Below the pieces are notes generated by a model that searched no databases, had not been told where the DNA came from, and worked only from the letters and a program-made list of their open reading frames with translations. From contig CM053244.1 in NCBI GenBank assembly GCA_028583405.1, positions 1,364,001 to 1,428,000 on the forward strand: a DNA stretch of 64,000 nt. Direction: 5' to 3'. Positions 19,594-34,847 of this stretch are shown here, one piece after another. Source of the stretch: Pogonophryne albipinna (lineage: Eukaryota; Chordata; Actinopteri; Perciformes; Artedidraconidae). Position numbers and translations under genes: made by a program. Numbering within the stretch: position 1 is the first letter of the stretch; every line of letters starts with the position of its first letter.

Positions 19594-21465
19594 GGAAGAT
19601 ATGTTTAATATTTGCTATTATTACAAAGATTATCTGCATGCAGCTTTTCGGTAAAAAAAGGAAATCACTGCCTAAATGAGGAGCAAATGCTTCTTTGCTG
19701 TTTTTTCCAGATAAGACAAACACCTTTTGTAAAGTTTGCGTTCAAAGTTTCCAGAATTAAAAGCCTCAATGGTAGTAGTTTTGCCAGTAAAATTATGAAA
19801 TGATGATGTATTATTGGTTTGTGTCGAAGCTTTGACAACTGTTGCATCTCAGCAAAGTGTTTCAAGGTGTGTGTTGTTGAGCGCGATGTGCCAAAACAGG
19901 AGAAGAATGTCCCATGTCTTAGGGGTAGACTTTAAGTGGTTCAATGCATCAAGCCAGGCTCTTGTCGGAGGCTTTTACAGCGTGTGTCCTCCGAGTCCTG
20001 TGTTCACGTGTAATAACAGAATCAACATTTCTTAGTGATATTCTCCGCCAGTCTTTGCTTTTACTCATTCTACAAGAGAACTGTGATGAAGGCCGTCTTT
20101 TAACACTTTGGCGCATAACACACTCCAAAACAATTAACTTCAAACAAGTTCAATATTTTAAACTCACATGGTGTTACTATGGCAACAGCTTCACCTTTTC
20201 ATTTTCAGTATATGTACATATGTCGAGAATTTGTTTGCTATAAACTGGAATAAATCTGTAGAAACTACTAACTGTTGAAATACTAATACTTATTATTAGA
20301 CATTTTGAAACATTACATGAGTTAAGATATAGAGAAATGAAATGCATGAATAAAATGTTGTACCTCCACTTCCTTAGAGGAATAACCTTATACTATTACA
20401 TCTGTGAGGATTTGTCAGTTTTATGTTTTTATTGTAGTTTTTGGTTGAGTTGGAGCTTAACACTATCAGGGCAGTGTAATCTGTACCAATGATTCACAGT
20501 GTGGGATAACGTTTTATGTGGATAATCTTAATAAATCAGGTGAATAATGTGGATTACATTTTATTTTTTATTTTTCCAATATAGTGGACGGAAGAAATAA
20601 GAACAAATTGAAATACTGAAAGTATAGTTGTAGTTAGTTACATTACGTTGCATATTTTTGAACATTATTTGATGTGTAATCGACCCACGGAACATGTCAC
20701 GCCTTCTATACAGTAACAAATCCACTTTATTTCCACCTTGATATGTATAATTGGTCCTTCCAGGAAACATGATTTCTAAGATAAAATGGGTTTTTACGTT
20801 TGACAGTCGGGTTAATTTATAACCGGGAGTAAGTCTGGATATATTGTGTGAGAGTGAAATGGTAATTGTAGTTTTAGAAGAATTGGCTCTTGGAAACTTA
20901 TTATATTCCAGTCATGTTATATAGTATGTGAACAATGCATATGCTGGAAGAAGCAATTATGAAATTGTGCACAGTTTAGCTATTTGAACAGAGTCCATTT
21001 ATTATGAAGAATGAGCAATATTATGCTTTAATCCTGGGTTACATTTTGCCGTCCACATTTATTATACTTAAAAAAAATTCTCCTCACTCTGCATTTCTGG
21101 AATATAAATCTGCACAATATCTTTTAATTAACCAAGGTCCCCAACATCCTGCTTCTGAACTAGAAACACACCTGCTAATGTTTTACAACTTAAGAGCACA
21201 CATTTTACACAGCCAATGTCCTGTTTTGGTTTGTCCACCAGTATCAGACCCTCTGACTGCAGACAGGCAGAGTTGTGCATGTGAATCAAGCTCACACATG
21301 TAGAAAGGGGTCTTGGTCTGGGCCGGTTGAAGAGTCCGTACCTCCTCCTCAACCCTTGTTATAGCTAAAGCCTCCTTTTCATTGGTTGACCTAGGTGAAG
21401 GACAATAAACCACCTCCTCGTTTATTCTTCCACGTACGTTTCCTTACAGGTGTCAATGTTCCCTG
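19594..21465. other. No gene recognised
   Basis: AT-rich, apparently unique. The only longer frames are about 100 codons without domains. No element termini or arrays were noticed. Confidence 0.45.
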
Positions 21466-21680
21466 CACTGAAAAAAACTGAAACATGACTTTAATGAAAT
21501 GTATAATGTCAACAGATTCCACATAACTCTACTACGTTATTTGAAAGCAATAATATTAAGTTTAAATAAAGAATATTAGGTTCAACTTGATATTATTGCT
21601 TTCTACGACCCTAATAGAGTTATGTAAAATCTGTTTGCATAATTCATTTAATTAAAGTCAACCTTTCAGTTTTTTCAGTG
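21466..21680. mobile_element. Palindromic MITE, copy B, 215 bp
   Basis: The fullest member of the family. CACTGAAAAAAACTGAAAC at the left is mirrored by CTTTCAGTTTTTTCAGTG at the right. Further in, ATGACTTTAATGAAATG is mirrored by CATTTAATTAAAGTCAA, and GAAAGCAATAATATTAAG by TTGATATTATTGCTTTC. The whole element can fold into one long hairpin. Confidence 0.88.
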
Positions 21681-21704
21681 CAGGTGGATGTTATCACTGT
21701 GGCC

Positions 21705-22792
21705 TAGGGATGTTAAGATTCACAGATTCACATCGGTGCACCGGCATAAAGGTTCAAGATGCGAGTGCACCGGTTGAAAGAGTGCACATCGGCTACAGTT
21801 TGGGTTGAACTCGCGATGCATCGATTGTAGCGTCTTTGCATCGGTAAAAAAACGATTCATTCTGTTAATATCCTCTCATCCTGTCAGCACTCAGCAGAGA
21901 CGATCTCTGATCTTTGCTTCGCACTACGGAGGCCGAGAGTCTCAGTTATCAACACACATGGAAGTCGAGGAGAAAGAGAAACACAGCGCACCGAAAAATA
22001 CCTACAAATCAAACGTTTGGCAACATTTCAGATTTTTCAAGAAAGACGGTCAACTTGAAAAATCGCTCACAAATTGTAAACGATGCCGTGCCGCTTTAAA
22101 GTACACAAGTAGTACGAGGAAGTTAGCGACGCACATAAAGAGGCGACATGGGGTCTGCGGCTGAAAAGAGAAACCTGAAAATGTCTTCCTTACATTTGTA
22201 AGCAGTTATGAAAGAGCTGTTTGTGAAAGGTTATTTGTATTCTTTATTGTTCATATAGAACCCACTGCTTTCTGCTCTCTGGTGAGTCAGCCTCTGAGTG
22301 TTAAGCACATCAGTCAGCAGTTGTATGGGCATTGCTCTATGGTAGCTGTTATTTGCACATTGTTAATCATGGGCAATGCATCCTTACATTGTTTAACTGT
22401 GAGGTGTTATAACATTGTACTGTAGCCTACTCTGGAGAGTTTTTGAAGGTAAAAAAGAAACAGCATGATGGGATGCGCATGTACTAGAGAGAACCAAATA
22501 TGTAAAGCACTTTTTTGTTAATTTATGATTTGCTGCATATCAGGAATAAAACTAAAATCCTCTGTCGTACCATATGGAATTGTATCATTATTTTGCACCG
22601 TGTTGAATCGCATCGTATCGCCCCGAATCGCATAATGTTGAATCAAATCGTATCGAACTGTATCGCAACAGGGGTGAATCGTATCGTATCGCATCGCCCG
22701 GTGTTTCAAATGTATCGTTAACGTATCGTATCTTTGGCAACGTATCGAGATGCGCATCGCATCGGCCTCAGTGATGGAGATGCACATCCCTA
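21705..22792 (+). mobile_element. hAT element, 1088 bp, exact 8-bp TSD, encodes only a BED finger
   Basis: It starts TAGGGATGTTAAGATTC and ends GATGCACATCCCTA (reversed: TAGGGATGTGCATC). It is flanked by CTGTGGCC at 21697-21704 and 22793-22800. Both ends are filled with CATCG/TATCG motifs that could be transposase-binding sites (inference). It lies 24 bases from MITE copy B. Confidence 0.93.
21958..22164 (+). CDS. BED-type zinc finger protein, 68 aa, from a hAT element
   Basis: BED fingers are the DNA-binding N-termini of many hAT transposases and bind element ends. From the ATG at 21958 the product has a short charged leader, then the finger at about residues 18-65: aromatic VWQHFRFF, the pair CKRC, and the closing histidines in KLATHIKRRHG. 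The frame ends at TGA (22162-22164), only four residues after RRHG, where a normal transposase would continue for 500 or more residues. About 600 non-coding bases follow, with no catalytic or dimerisation sequence. It could be the decayed first exon of a transposase or a stand-alone binding protein. An upstream in-frame extension to 21805 lacks an ATG. Confidence 0.7.
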   Translation: MEVEEKEKHSAPKNTYKSNVWQHFRFFKKDGQLEKSLTNCKRCRAALKYTSSTRKLATHIKRRHGVCG

Positions 22793-22800
22793 CTGTGGCC

Positions 22801-25146
22801 GCTTCACCACTACATTGACCTTGTTCGTTTTCTACCACGTGAGAGGTTCGACTTTTGTCCATTTTCCTATCGTAACTTTTTACTCCATTAACTTCAGAGA
22901 ATGAGAAGAATAGTTTACCTGAATTTACTAAAAGAGGCCTTTTCCTTTAACCTTGACACTCTAAGAGGCCTTATTTTTTAAACACACAAAATGCTCTTTA
23001 CTACTACATATGATCCTATTCTGATTATTTTACTACTACATTGTATAGCATTATATTTCATGTAACATATCTTAGTCCAACACACACTGCGTGAACACAG
23101 AGGAATATAAGGAGTGAGCTTTAAGCAGCTAGAGACACTGAGAAGAGATGATAGTGTCTCTATGACTCATTCTGCTGTTAGCTGAAGAAACATACATGAG
23201 AGAAAATACATCAGGTGTTTGGTGAGGGATGGTCTCCAACTCTTCAGGGGCAGTCAAACATCTACGTTTACTCCTGCCCCCCCCCGCAGAGGTTCACATG
23301 TACATGTGATGAATCATTGTTAACACTGAACAGGTTGTTTGCCAATTTGATCAATTGTGTCAATTTATGTTGGCAGTCCACACAGCGTTCCACTATACGT
23401 CTAACAAATGTGCATTTATGAGCTCAATTTTAAAAGATTAAATAAAGAAGCATTTCATCATTCTATTTATTTACATGTGTCAATAATGTTGTCAATGAAT
23501 TATAAAGTATTTCTTAATTATTGATTATCTTTCTGATGTTTAATAATCCAGAATTGAGATAAAGCGTGATCAAGTTAAGATGCCCAGCAGTAATGAGTGA
23601 ATAAGTGGTACAGGCACTATAAATAGTCCCATCAGTGCGTAATGACAGCTGTTCTGGTGCTATTGAAGAAGCATTCTGGTTTAACAGTGACGTTAAATGT
23701 GCTGCCTCTTTGACAGGTTCAATGTGCGGACGCAAGTATTGACATGCAAACAGATGTTGAAAAGGCTGAACTGTGGGACTGGAAGTAAGGACAGAGGCAT
23801 ATTTCTGGGTTTGTACAAACTCAGTTTCCCTGTGCTGGTGCACGAGAGGGTGTTTAAATTGCATTACAAGTTCAATAACACTGTTGTGCTATGGTTATGC
23901 TCTTATAAAGACAGCAGCAGCATGATGTATTTGAGCTTTACAGTTGCGATGTTGTCGTGCATAACTCTAGAGTGATATTTACCAAACCCGCTCAGCTTCG
24001 TGAAGTTCTGGCTACACCACTGATCCTCCCTTCAGCTCCGAGGAGTTCATTTATCTTCGTCTACTTTGTGGTACGCGGAAAAGTTTGCTCAAGGAATGGG
24101 GCTTGCAACTGCCAACAGTTGACGTTCTCCTGTCGTGAGACGCTCTGATTGGCATAATCAGGTTACAGAGAAGCTGGGAGGAAAAGGCCATCAGCAGTAA
24201 TTATCGTCAGCGTGGAGCACCGAGCATCAGTGATATCAGTGTGAACCCTATCAGATACCATGAAGCGATGGGATAAGAGAGCACACAAGGCTACTGGTCC
24301 TCAGTTAGGAGCCCCACCAGAAAATGGCCCCCTAACGAAACCTGCATCTTCAGTGTCTTTATAAGGCAAAGCATGCAGGCGCCGGGGGGGCGGGGGAGAA
24401 AATAGCAGTGGCAGACAGATTTGAGGTGACAAGGCGCGTACAAAGCCCTGTCAGAAGCCTGAGATGTGAAGAAAGGCTGTCAGGATGGGGGGGCAGGCAT
24501 GCTGTGGTCTTTTGAAGGAGCTTGTCATTACAACAAATTGTGTTTTCAGGTTTGATTTCTAATTTAGCTGTCTATTTACAGCGATCATTTGAATATCCAC
24601 TGCTGATCACGGCACAATCATGTTGTGCATGTCGTCTTTGGAAGGGGTTCGGTGTATTTTTGGAGGAATCACAGCTTCGCACCGTTTAATTACCTGCCTG
24701 CGCTGACTTGTAATTGTAAGTTGGAGCGACAGCGTTGGAGTTGTTAAATCAGCTTAATTTATAAGTTGTCGTATTGATGTAATGTCAAACACTTTGAATT
24801 CAGCCAGTCGAGGTTTTTCTGGTCAAACCTAGAGCAGTGATTTTATCCAGAGAAAACCACAAAAATGATTGTGATAAATATGTAGTGGAAAAAAAGGAAA
24901 CAATTAGCAAACCGCTGACAGATAAAAAGATAATAAACATAAAGAGCTCGGTACAAATACTAATTAGCGCCAGCGAGATAAAACAAAACAAGAACAGCAC
25001 AGAACGCGCTCAAAGTCAAGAGAATGAATTAAACAAGAAAACAAATAAATCAAGATTTCATCTGCATGAGGGAAGTGGGAAATAAAATCACTCGGTTATA
25101 CTGAGTGCAAGGGTGTGTGTGACACGGCATGATCACAATAAATGAG
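22801..25146. other. No gene recognised; one orphan hAT end
   Basis: At about 24005-24021 the sequence AAGTTCTGGCTACACCACTG is a hAT-type right end (reversed: CAGTGGTGTAGCCAG), but no partner was found. 24170-24790 is repeat-free with several TAATTG/TAATTA motifs and reads like possible conserved non-coding sequence. No domain-bearing frame is seen. Confidence 0.4.
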
Positions 25147-26100
25147 TGCTGTCAATAGATCAAAAATATTGAATCTGATTAATCACAAGTTTAAAAGAAA
25201 CATATTTACTTGTAGTTTTGTTTTGTGGCAAAACAAATGCAGATATGGAAGAATGAAATGCTAAAAGCAGTTAGGGATCAAGATTTGTATTATTTCATTT
25301 GTTACTTTTCGCTTGAGTTTTTCTGAGCAAAAAGGTCTCAGGGAGTGTCTTGCCCAAAACATCGATAATAAGATTAATATTAGGCAGACAACTGCATACA
25401 TCATCTGTTACAAAATAATGTCTGCACCTCTTGAGGTCCTCTGTGAATGCAGCCTTGAAGCGCACGATGTAGGCAGGGTCTTCATCAGAGACCTCCATCA
25501 TACGCAAGAGGTGGCAGAGTGCAGGTAACACCACAGAGACACATATTTGTCACCACCAAGGACCAACAGAATTCATGACTACACTTTACATTTAGATAAC
25601 ATCAATATGGCTTGAATTTATGTCTGAATTGCAGTTAAAGTGACTAATACATCCATGTAATATTCAAGAAAAGGAGAGTTAAAGAAAATATCCCACCTGC
25701 ATGGCTCAAGCAGTTTTTCCAAGTTTGCCAGTCGTTCATATTCAGTTGAGGTTAGCATGGCTAACTAGTGCTTCTGCTGTGCCAGGGTTGCATCTTTGTT
25801 GTGTTGGACCCGCTTTATCATTTCAAAAGTTGAATTCCAGCGCGTGGCTACATCCTGAATGAGTGGCTCCTCCTTTTGCCCGTGAGAGGCTTGCTGGACT
25901 TTCAGCTCTGCTGTGTTTGCAGGACTGTGTTTGAAATGTCCAACTACTTTACGGCACTTTGCTGAAGCACCGTCAAATCCACAGTCGCGCAGGGAGACAG
26001 CAATGGCCCTCTTATCTGTATAATGTGCGCTATACAGGGCATATGCTGAAAAGGAAGTTTCTTTGCTGCCGCAATCATATTGTGAGTGCTATCAGTACCT
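25147..26100 (-). pseudogene. Decayed hAT transposase fragment (ZBED-like)
   Basis: hAT transposases use an RNase H-fold core followed by a C-terminal dimerisation region. Read from about 26100 down, the minus strand gives pieces of that core: a GTDSTHNMIAAAKKL segment followed by HMPCIAHI (the usual DN..NM and CxAH region), then GHFKHSPANTAELK in another frame, then the signature DVATRWNSTFEMIKRV. A stop follows in AQQKH*LAML. Then come YERLANLEKLLEPC and, at 25534-25295, LPALCHLLRMMEVSDEDPAY. At least one frameshift and one stop break it. AGTGCTGTCAA at about 25147 resembles the TAGGGCTGTCAA terminus at 29826, so both probably belong to one hAT group. Confidence 0.75.
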
Positions 26101-26923
26101 ATAAACAAAAACAGCAAATAAATGTATGACTATTCAATCATATGAATCAATATATAGCTCCAACAGTAGCAATGTGTGCAGAATAGATAAGCTGCCTGTT
26201 AGGATATCATTCATCATCTCCGATGTCACCGGTAAGGAATCGTGCAAATAAGACTCATTTATCTATGGGTGCAGAGTCAGTCCATATGTCCTGAACAAAC
26301 TGGGCAACGTGTTCATCATTTGAACAATTTCAGTTTCATTGCTTTTGATTTCAGTCTGTCTGTGATGAGAGCTACCCTATTAAGAAACATTTATATCTAA
26401 TCACCAATTATACAAATGCATAAACGCAGAACAGAAAGAAGTGTGTGTTTCTTTACCATGCATTCACAGGGCATGTTTCTCAGATGAAAACATGCATACT
26501 GAGTTGTTTACTTTATAAGTGAAAGGTACAGTAATAAAACTCAGACAAGCCCTCAACAAAACGAGCTGTTGGTGTTCGTCGGGCACACGCAGGATCCTGG
26601 CTCCAGGGCCGAATTCATCAAATCTGTCTAATGTGGGTGGCAGAAAAAGAAGAGGAGGAAGAGGATGTGTGAGGCAGACAGGGGAGAATATTGCCTGTAG
26701 CGGGGTGGATGTAATAGGGGGAGGCAGTGGTTCGTCTCCCCTGGTCACCAGGGAGATCTGTCTCCACAACGCCACTCGCTCAGCGGACACAAACTTCTCC
26801 TCCTCGTCCTCGCCTTAGTTTTACACTTATTTTCCTCTGCCTTAACTCTGCCCCAGTTAAATATAACTGCAGCCTCTAGAGAGTGGGTGGATGTACGGTT
26901 TCAGCTCCATGGGGAGTTTGCCG
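26101..26923. other. No gene recognised
   Basis: May contain further decayed hAT sequence in its first 300 bases, but I cannot match a motif. A 108-codon minus-strand frame (26464-26790) shows no domain. Confidence 0.35.
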
Positions 26924-26934
26924 CGTGTGTGTGT

Positions 26935-26989
<55 letters not shown>
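26924..26989. repeat. (GT)n microsatellite
   Basis: First of four dinucleotide arrays within about 1.06 kb. Confidence 0.97.
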
Positions 26990-26991
<2 letters not shown>

Positions 26992-27117
26992 TTTCCTCCC
27001 ACCCTTCTGCAGAGGGCCATCTCTTTCAAGCTACATCAGCTCGCTTGCTGTGAGCCTGTCTCTGCTGGGCATCTGCTAATGCCTGCTCCATTACATCCAG
27101 CCCATATCTGGTAAGAA

Positions 27118-27249
<132 letters not shown>

Positions 27250-27611
27250 CACAAACACACAGAATACAGCCTGGTCTGTGTGTTCCTCGGAAATAGACAC
27301 CTTTGAAGTCCTGCGATTCTGCCCCGAGATGCGTGGTTGAACGTAGCTAGGAGGTGTACAAAAAGCAAGTGGATTAACACACACATCTGTGGGAGCCAAA
27401 CACCCAGCCTCTTGGTCTGATGCCCTCGGGGGGGCTGGGTCTGTACTGACGTGGTACTGCGTGTGCTCACAGGAGGGGAGTGTTTAGCAGGGTTACACGG
27501 TCAGGCAAGCCTTCAATTTGTGCAGCCTGAACGTCACTGTAGCTGTGGCTCATTAGCGGGGGCCCCGGGGACTCTGCTCCACCATCACACTGCTCGATGG
27601 GCCAGGTACAG

Positions 27612-27740
<129 letters not shown>

Positions 27741-27842
27741 CCTGTTGGCTGTAAACACACCACAGGAACCTCAGCTGATTTGAATAACAGACACAATTTG
27801 TGCCAAATCAGACCTGGCTGTTTGGTCTAATGGGTTTTAGTC

Positions 27843-28879
<1,037 letters not shown>

Positions 28880-29013
28880 GTTGACTTTAATTAAATGAAT
28901 TTTGTAATTTGTAATATTAGGTTCAACTTAATAGTATTGCTTTCAACTACAGGTGTGTGAAATCTGTTGAAAAAATACATTGAATTTAAGTCAATGATTT
29001 TGTTTTGTCAGTG
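28880..29013. mobile_element. Palindromic MITE, copy C, left end lost
   Basis: Starts within the family at GTTGACTTTAATTAAATG, carries AATATTAGGTTCAACTTAAT, and ends TTTTGTTTTGTCAGTG. The outermost left bases are missing. Confidence 0.7.
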
Positions 29014-29825
29014 CATTGCTTCATTCTGCCTTTTAAAGGGAAGCATGTGAGAGGGTTGTGTTGTTGTTGTTGTTGTTGTGTTTGTCCATCAACAGTCTGA
29101 CTGCTAAGTCCTGGGTTTCTTCGTGTTTATCATTGCATACTGCTATACATATCTGTGACATTTTCTGGTTCAAATCCAAACGTTAACAAGCACATTATTG
29201 TTCTTTGTAGTTTTCTTGAGTTGAATGTGAGGTTTGTTTTCTCAATGCGCCCAATATTCATCATGCTTTCCCAGGGCTGAAACATTCCTGATCTGTGCCT
29301 TAGGAAGGGACTTTATTCGATGGAATATGTTATTAGTAATTGTTTATTCTTTACAACGGTTATTGGATGTTATTTATGTGTATCTCTTTTTGCAAACTGG
29401 CCGATATACTGGTGTTTTGCTTGTACCGACCACGCCTGGTTTATTCCTGCTTTAAAGTTCCTTGAGTCTGACTTTGTCCCTCTTCCTAGACCCTCTGACC
29501 AACTTTGACATTTCAGAAACTGAAAAATAAAGTCAACATCTACAATGCTACTTCTGAATGAAAAAATAGACTGCCTCCTCACATTTCCATCCGCCATGCT
29601 TTTCACATCTCTCCTGGAAAATAAACCTTTTCTCTCAGCAGATCTTTCCAAAAATTGGTAGAATGAACTATTCTACTCAGAAGTGTTCAAACAGTAAGTG
29701 TTTGATAAAACTGCAAAGGGCATTTTCTGGCTCTTTTGTGTTGTACTAAAATGTCAAATAGATTGTCCCATTTTACTCAAAAGATATATGAAGACAATGA
29801 TCACAAACATGATTATATTTATTGT
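29014..29825. other. No gene recognised
   Basis: Includes a short (TTG)n run at about 29056-29083. The remaining sequence shows no domain or element end. Confidence 0.4.
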
Positions 29826-30699
29826 AGGGCTGTCAAAGTTAACGCGTTAACGCATGTGATTAATCTCGAGACTTTAACACCCACTATTTTGTTTTACTCA
29901 AATTAATCATAGTATCCAGTTTAGACGTATATACCTCCCTCCTTATTTCCAGCGCGCATGTTGTTGGGAATTAACTGGCACGTTAAACTAACAGGATGAC
30001 GGAGGAGATGCACCGCGGAGTGCTGGACGGGAAATGTCACTTTAAAAATCTTCCAGATGGAAGTTTAGACAAAACCAAAGTTGTGTGTACACTTTGCAAC
30101 GCTGAGCTGTCTTTCCATCGGAGCACAACAAGTCTTAAGTACCATCTTCGGGCAAAGCACATTTATGCTGATATTAGCAAAGATGCTAACACAGCGACGG
30201 TATCGAGCCACACTCACCAAACCACACTGGCAGAGTGCAGCAAGGGCAGGTCTGTCAATAAGGCAACTACAACTAGGCTAACAGGTGCTTTTGCAACATG
30301 GATTGCCATGGACTGCAGGCCCATCAGTATTGTGGAAGATAAGCGGGGCTTCCAGACATCCTACAGATCGCTTCAGCCGACCCATCTTACAAGCTTCAAG
30401 AGGAACTGTTGTCACACAAATTCATGAACTATATGGGAGTGAAAAGACAACTAAAGCAAAACAGTTAGCACAGGCTAAATGTATTGCATTGACTGGAGAC
30501 CACTGGACATGAGTAAGTAACCACAACTACCTCGGTGTAACAGCACACCTAATTGATGACGAATGGAAACTACATTTGTTCGCTTTAAGTCTTGTTAAAA
30601 CGGAGGAAAGGTATTTTGCAGAAGCATGCGCTAGCCAGTTTCTTGAAGTTGCAAACGAGTGGGAAATAACGGACAAAGTGACCACAATTGTAATTTAAG
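29826..30699 (+). mobile_element. hAT element, left end and 5' half
   Basis: Starts TAGGGCTGTCAAAGTTAACG followed by CGTTAACGCATGTGATTAAT, a hAT-type end. It leads into a plus-strand transposase. The right end was not found, so the element is truncated or its right boundary lies unrecognised before 31.4 kb. Confidence 0.7.
29996..30699 (+). pseudogene. hAT transposase, ZBED-like, broken by frameshift and stop
   Basis: ATG at 29996 opens 143 codons. A BED finger lies at about residues 27-55 (VCTLCNAELSFHRSTTSLKY, then HLRAKH), followed at about residue 95 by the hAT motif TGAFATWIAMDCRPISIVED. The frame is then lost, and the continuation is in another frame: HELYGSEKTTKAKQL then CIALTGDHWT, where TGA at 30510-30512 stops it. 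The same frame continues as NHNYLGVTAHLIDDEW up to about 30699. Everything after the first third of the catalytic domain is absent. The order and motifs match ZBED-type hAT transposases closely. Confidence 0.85.
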
Positions 30700-32190
<1,491 letters not shown>

Positions 32191-32335
32191 TTTTAATGTA
32201 TTATGTCAACAGAATTTACATAAATGAATACAAAATATGAGGTTAAACTTCATATTATTGCTCTAAGCTCATACAGTTAGGTTTTTTGTGGACATAATAC
32301 ATTTAATTAAAATCAACATTTCAGTTTTTTCAGTG
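32191..32335. mobile_element. Palindromic MITE, copy D, left end lost
   Basis: Carries TATGTCAACAGAATTTACAT, a CATATTATTGCT core, and the right end CATTTCAGTTTTTTCAGTG. It is diverged from copies A and B. Confidence 0.65.
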
Positions 32336-34847
32336 TGGAATGACAATCCTTTTATTTGATTTTCCGTATACACAAGTTAACAGAGTCCATGTTCCCTTTC
32401 GAAATGCACAAGTCTATGAAAAACTAACTCTTCCTGGGACAGCTGACGACAACAGGGACTGTTGTTACCCATAAACATCTACTTATCCCAGAATATTAGC
32501 AAAGCGACAACCAATGTACACAGAGAGGGTTACATTTCTGGTTATTCCAACACCATATTTGGCTCTTAAAGTGTTCAAAATAGAGGCTTGAAAATATGAA
32601 AACAACTGGTGGAAGCCATTACGATTGTGACATGATCCCATTAATGAATGAGTTATTTTGCATATTAAATGGTTAGCAGATGAAACAGTTTTAAACATTC
32701 CTTCAATGACAGAAAAATGGTCTTCACTGATGTAACATGGGAACATGCTTAAGAACTTTACTGATTACAGTAGTGATTTACAGTAAAATAATATTTAGGT
32801 AAACATACAGTATCTGTCCTTGGCGCGTTTAGCAAGGAACATCTGGTTTTTCTCTGTGAATTTGAGCGGGACTACTCCAGCTGCCTGCTGAGTGTTGCTG
32901 GCAGTGAGTGTGAACGTGTGGCCTGCAGTCTGCACTGATCTGTGTGTGTGGTGACATGTTGCCCTGCTCTGTGCCAGTAAAGCAGAGGGGGGGGGGAGTA
33001 TCTTGCCAAAATGCTATTGGATCCGGGTAATTGACAACATGCACATTAAACAGCATTCTGAGAGGACACAGAACGTTATATTGAATGGCTGAGACCCCTT
33101 CGCTACAGTGTCAAACAACCGGCCTGCCACACCATGAGAATGCATAAATGATTCTGGCGTACAAGCTTTTATTAGAAAAAAATGCCATTGTTCTGCTATT
33201 GTTCATGGGAGTCAATAAAGTCTGACAATCATTTCACTCCTACTGGCAGCTGTCGGTTTTCACTCTTACAGATAACGTTCAGCCCTGTGCTGGAAATGAA
33301 AGGGGAAAGCAACGGTGGGGGAATCATCCACTGTGGAGAGGCCTTCTTTTCCGCTACAAGACATTTTCTGTATATTTTTTCACACTGGAGTTTGAAACAG
33401 ACAAGGAGAAGGCGGGTCAGTCATGAGAATTCTAAGGACTTAGGAAAGACACCGCAATGCTTTGAGAATCCGACTGCACTTACACTAACCCTCGTATTTA
33501 GGAAGCGCAAGCAGATGTTATTAATGTGCGTCTGCTGTGGGAAACTACAGTTTTCTGTACAGACTACTGTAACAGCATCTAGTTACTTTGCACCGTGCGC
33601 CATTATGGTGTTGTTTTATGTGAGCTTTAGGAACGTGGACAACAGAGAAACATATATTCATATATAACTTATGGTTGCTCGCACTCACCCTGCAGTCCAC
33701 ACATATTATTCCACATGAATCCCAATACGTATGATTGTATGAAGACATTTTAAATAAATGCAATTTAATGCAACATATGCATAAATTGTTAGGCGTTAAC
33801 CTATCACTGTGTATATCACCATTCAAAAATGTTTTGAAACTGTTTAAGAAACCCCACACAGCTCAGTAAACACTATGAAATGTTGATTTTAGTTGATCAT
33901 TTCAGTAAAGTAACGGTAATATTTCTCCTTTGATTCATACAGTGTTAAACTTTCCAAACTGAGTGCCCTGAGCGGTGTCACGGTAAATGTTGCAGCAAGG
34001 CATCGTGGGGCAGCATTTTATTCTTTCCTTTCGCAAAGGAAGGGCCAGTGTTTCCTAAGCGAAAGGAGGTTATAAAGGAAGTTTGAAACCTCCTTTCCTA
34101 TCACCTAGAGAATTCCAACAGCTCTTATCATGGCTGCTACTGAGGTACTCCCTGGTCCTTTCACTCCGTTAGGAACCTTCCTAAGCAAAAACAACAATTC
34201 AACTGCAACCATACTTTACTGAGGGAGAGTCAGGCAGAGGAAGACACATGTGGAAAGCAGGGAATAAGCAGGAGCCCAGAACAGAGGATACAGACATGGT
34301 AAAGATTTGTCTTGAAGTAAGAAGAGAGAAGCCAGAAGATGTTTCAGGACCTGAAGTGTTGGAGAGCGTGATTGGATGAGAGCCTCTGACAGAGGGGGGG
34401 TGCAGGTCTCTCAGTGGCAGGCCTCTCATTGTTAAAGTTCAACCTTCCAGTTAAACTTACCGTCTCTCTCTCCACGCCCTGCCCTCCTCATCCTTCATGA
34501 CCAGCTGCCCACGCTCAAAGCCATGATTCATATTCTAGTCTGTACAAGAACACCGAGCAATAGACTTCAATGCCGTAGTAGTTCTGAGGAGCGGTTGAGA
34601 GGAGGAAGTGAAATGTAGGGGCAAGCAGAGAGACACGAGGGATGTTTGATCCAGAGACAGGAGGCGGAGGAACACTACATTTCCTCAGGTCGGTCTGTCA
34701 ATTAGCCTGGTTCTAGCCGTCAGAAAGAAAGGTGTTGAATGTGGAGACAGGCAGGAAGCAGGTTGGCAGAGAGGGGAGGGCAGGGGAGATAAGAGAGGAA
34801 GGGGAGGGAGGCGTAGAGCGGAGGGCAGGAGCTGACTTGCCTCTGAT
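32336..34847. other. No gene recognised
   Basis: Holds a 161-codon ATG frame (33182-33667) with no domain or signal that I can recognise, and a purine-rich AAAGGAAG/GAAAGGAGG-type stretch at about 34030-34100. The rest looks unique. Confidence 0.4.

Noticed and set aside
33182..33667. 161-codon ATG frame
   Set aside because: No recognisable domain, signal peptide, splice context or codon pattern. One such frame is expected by chance in 64 kb.
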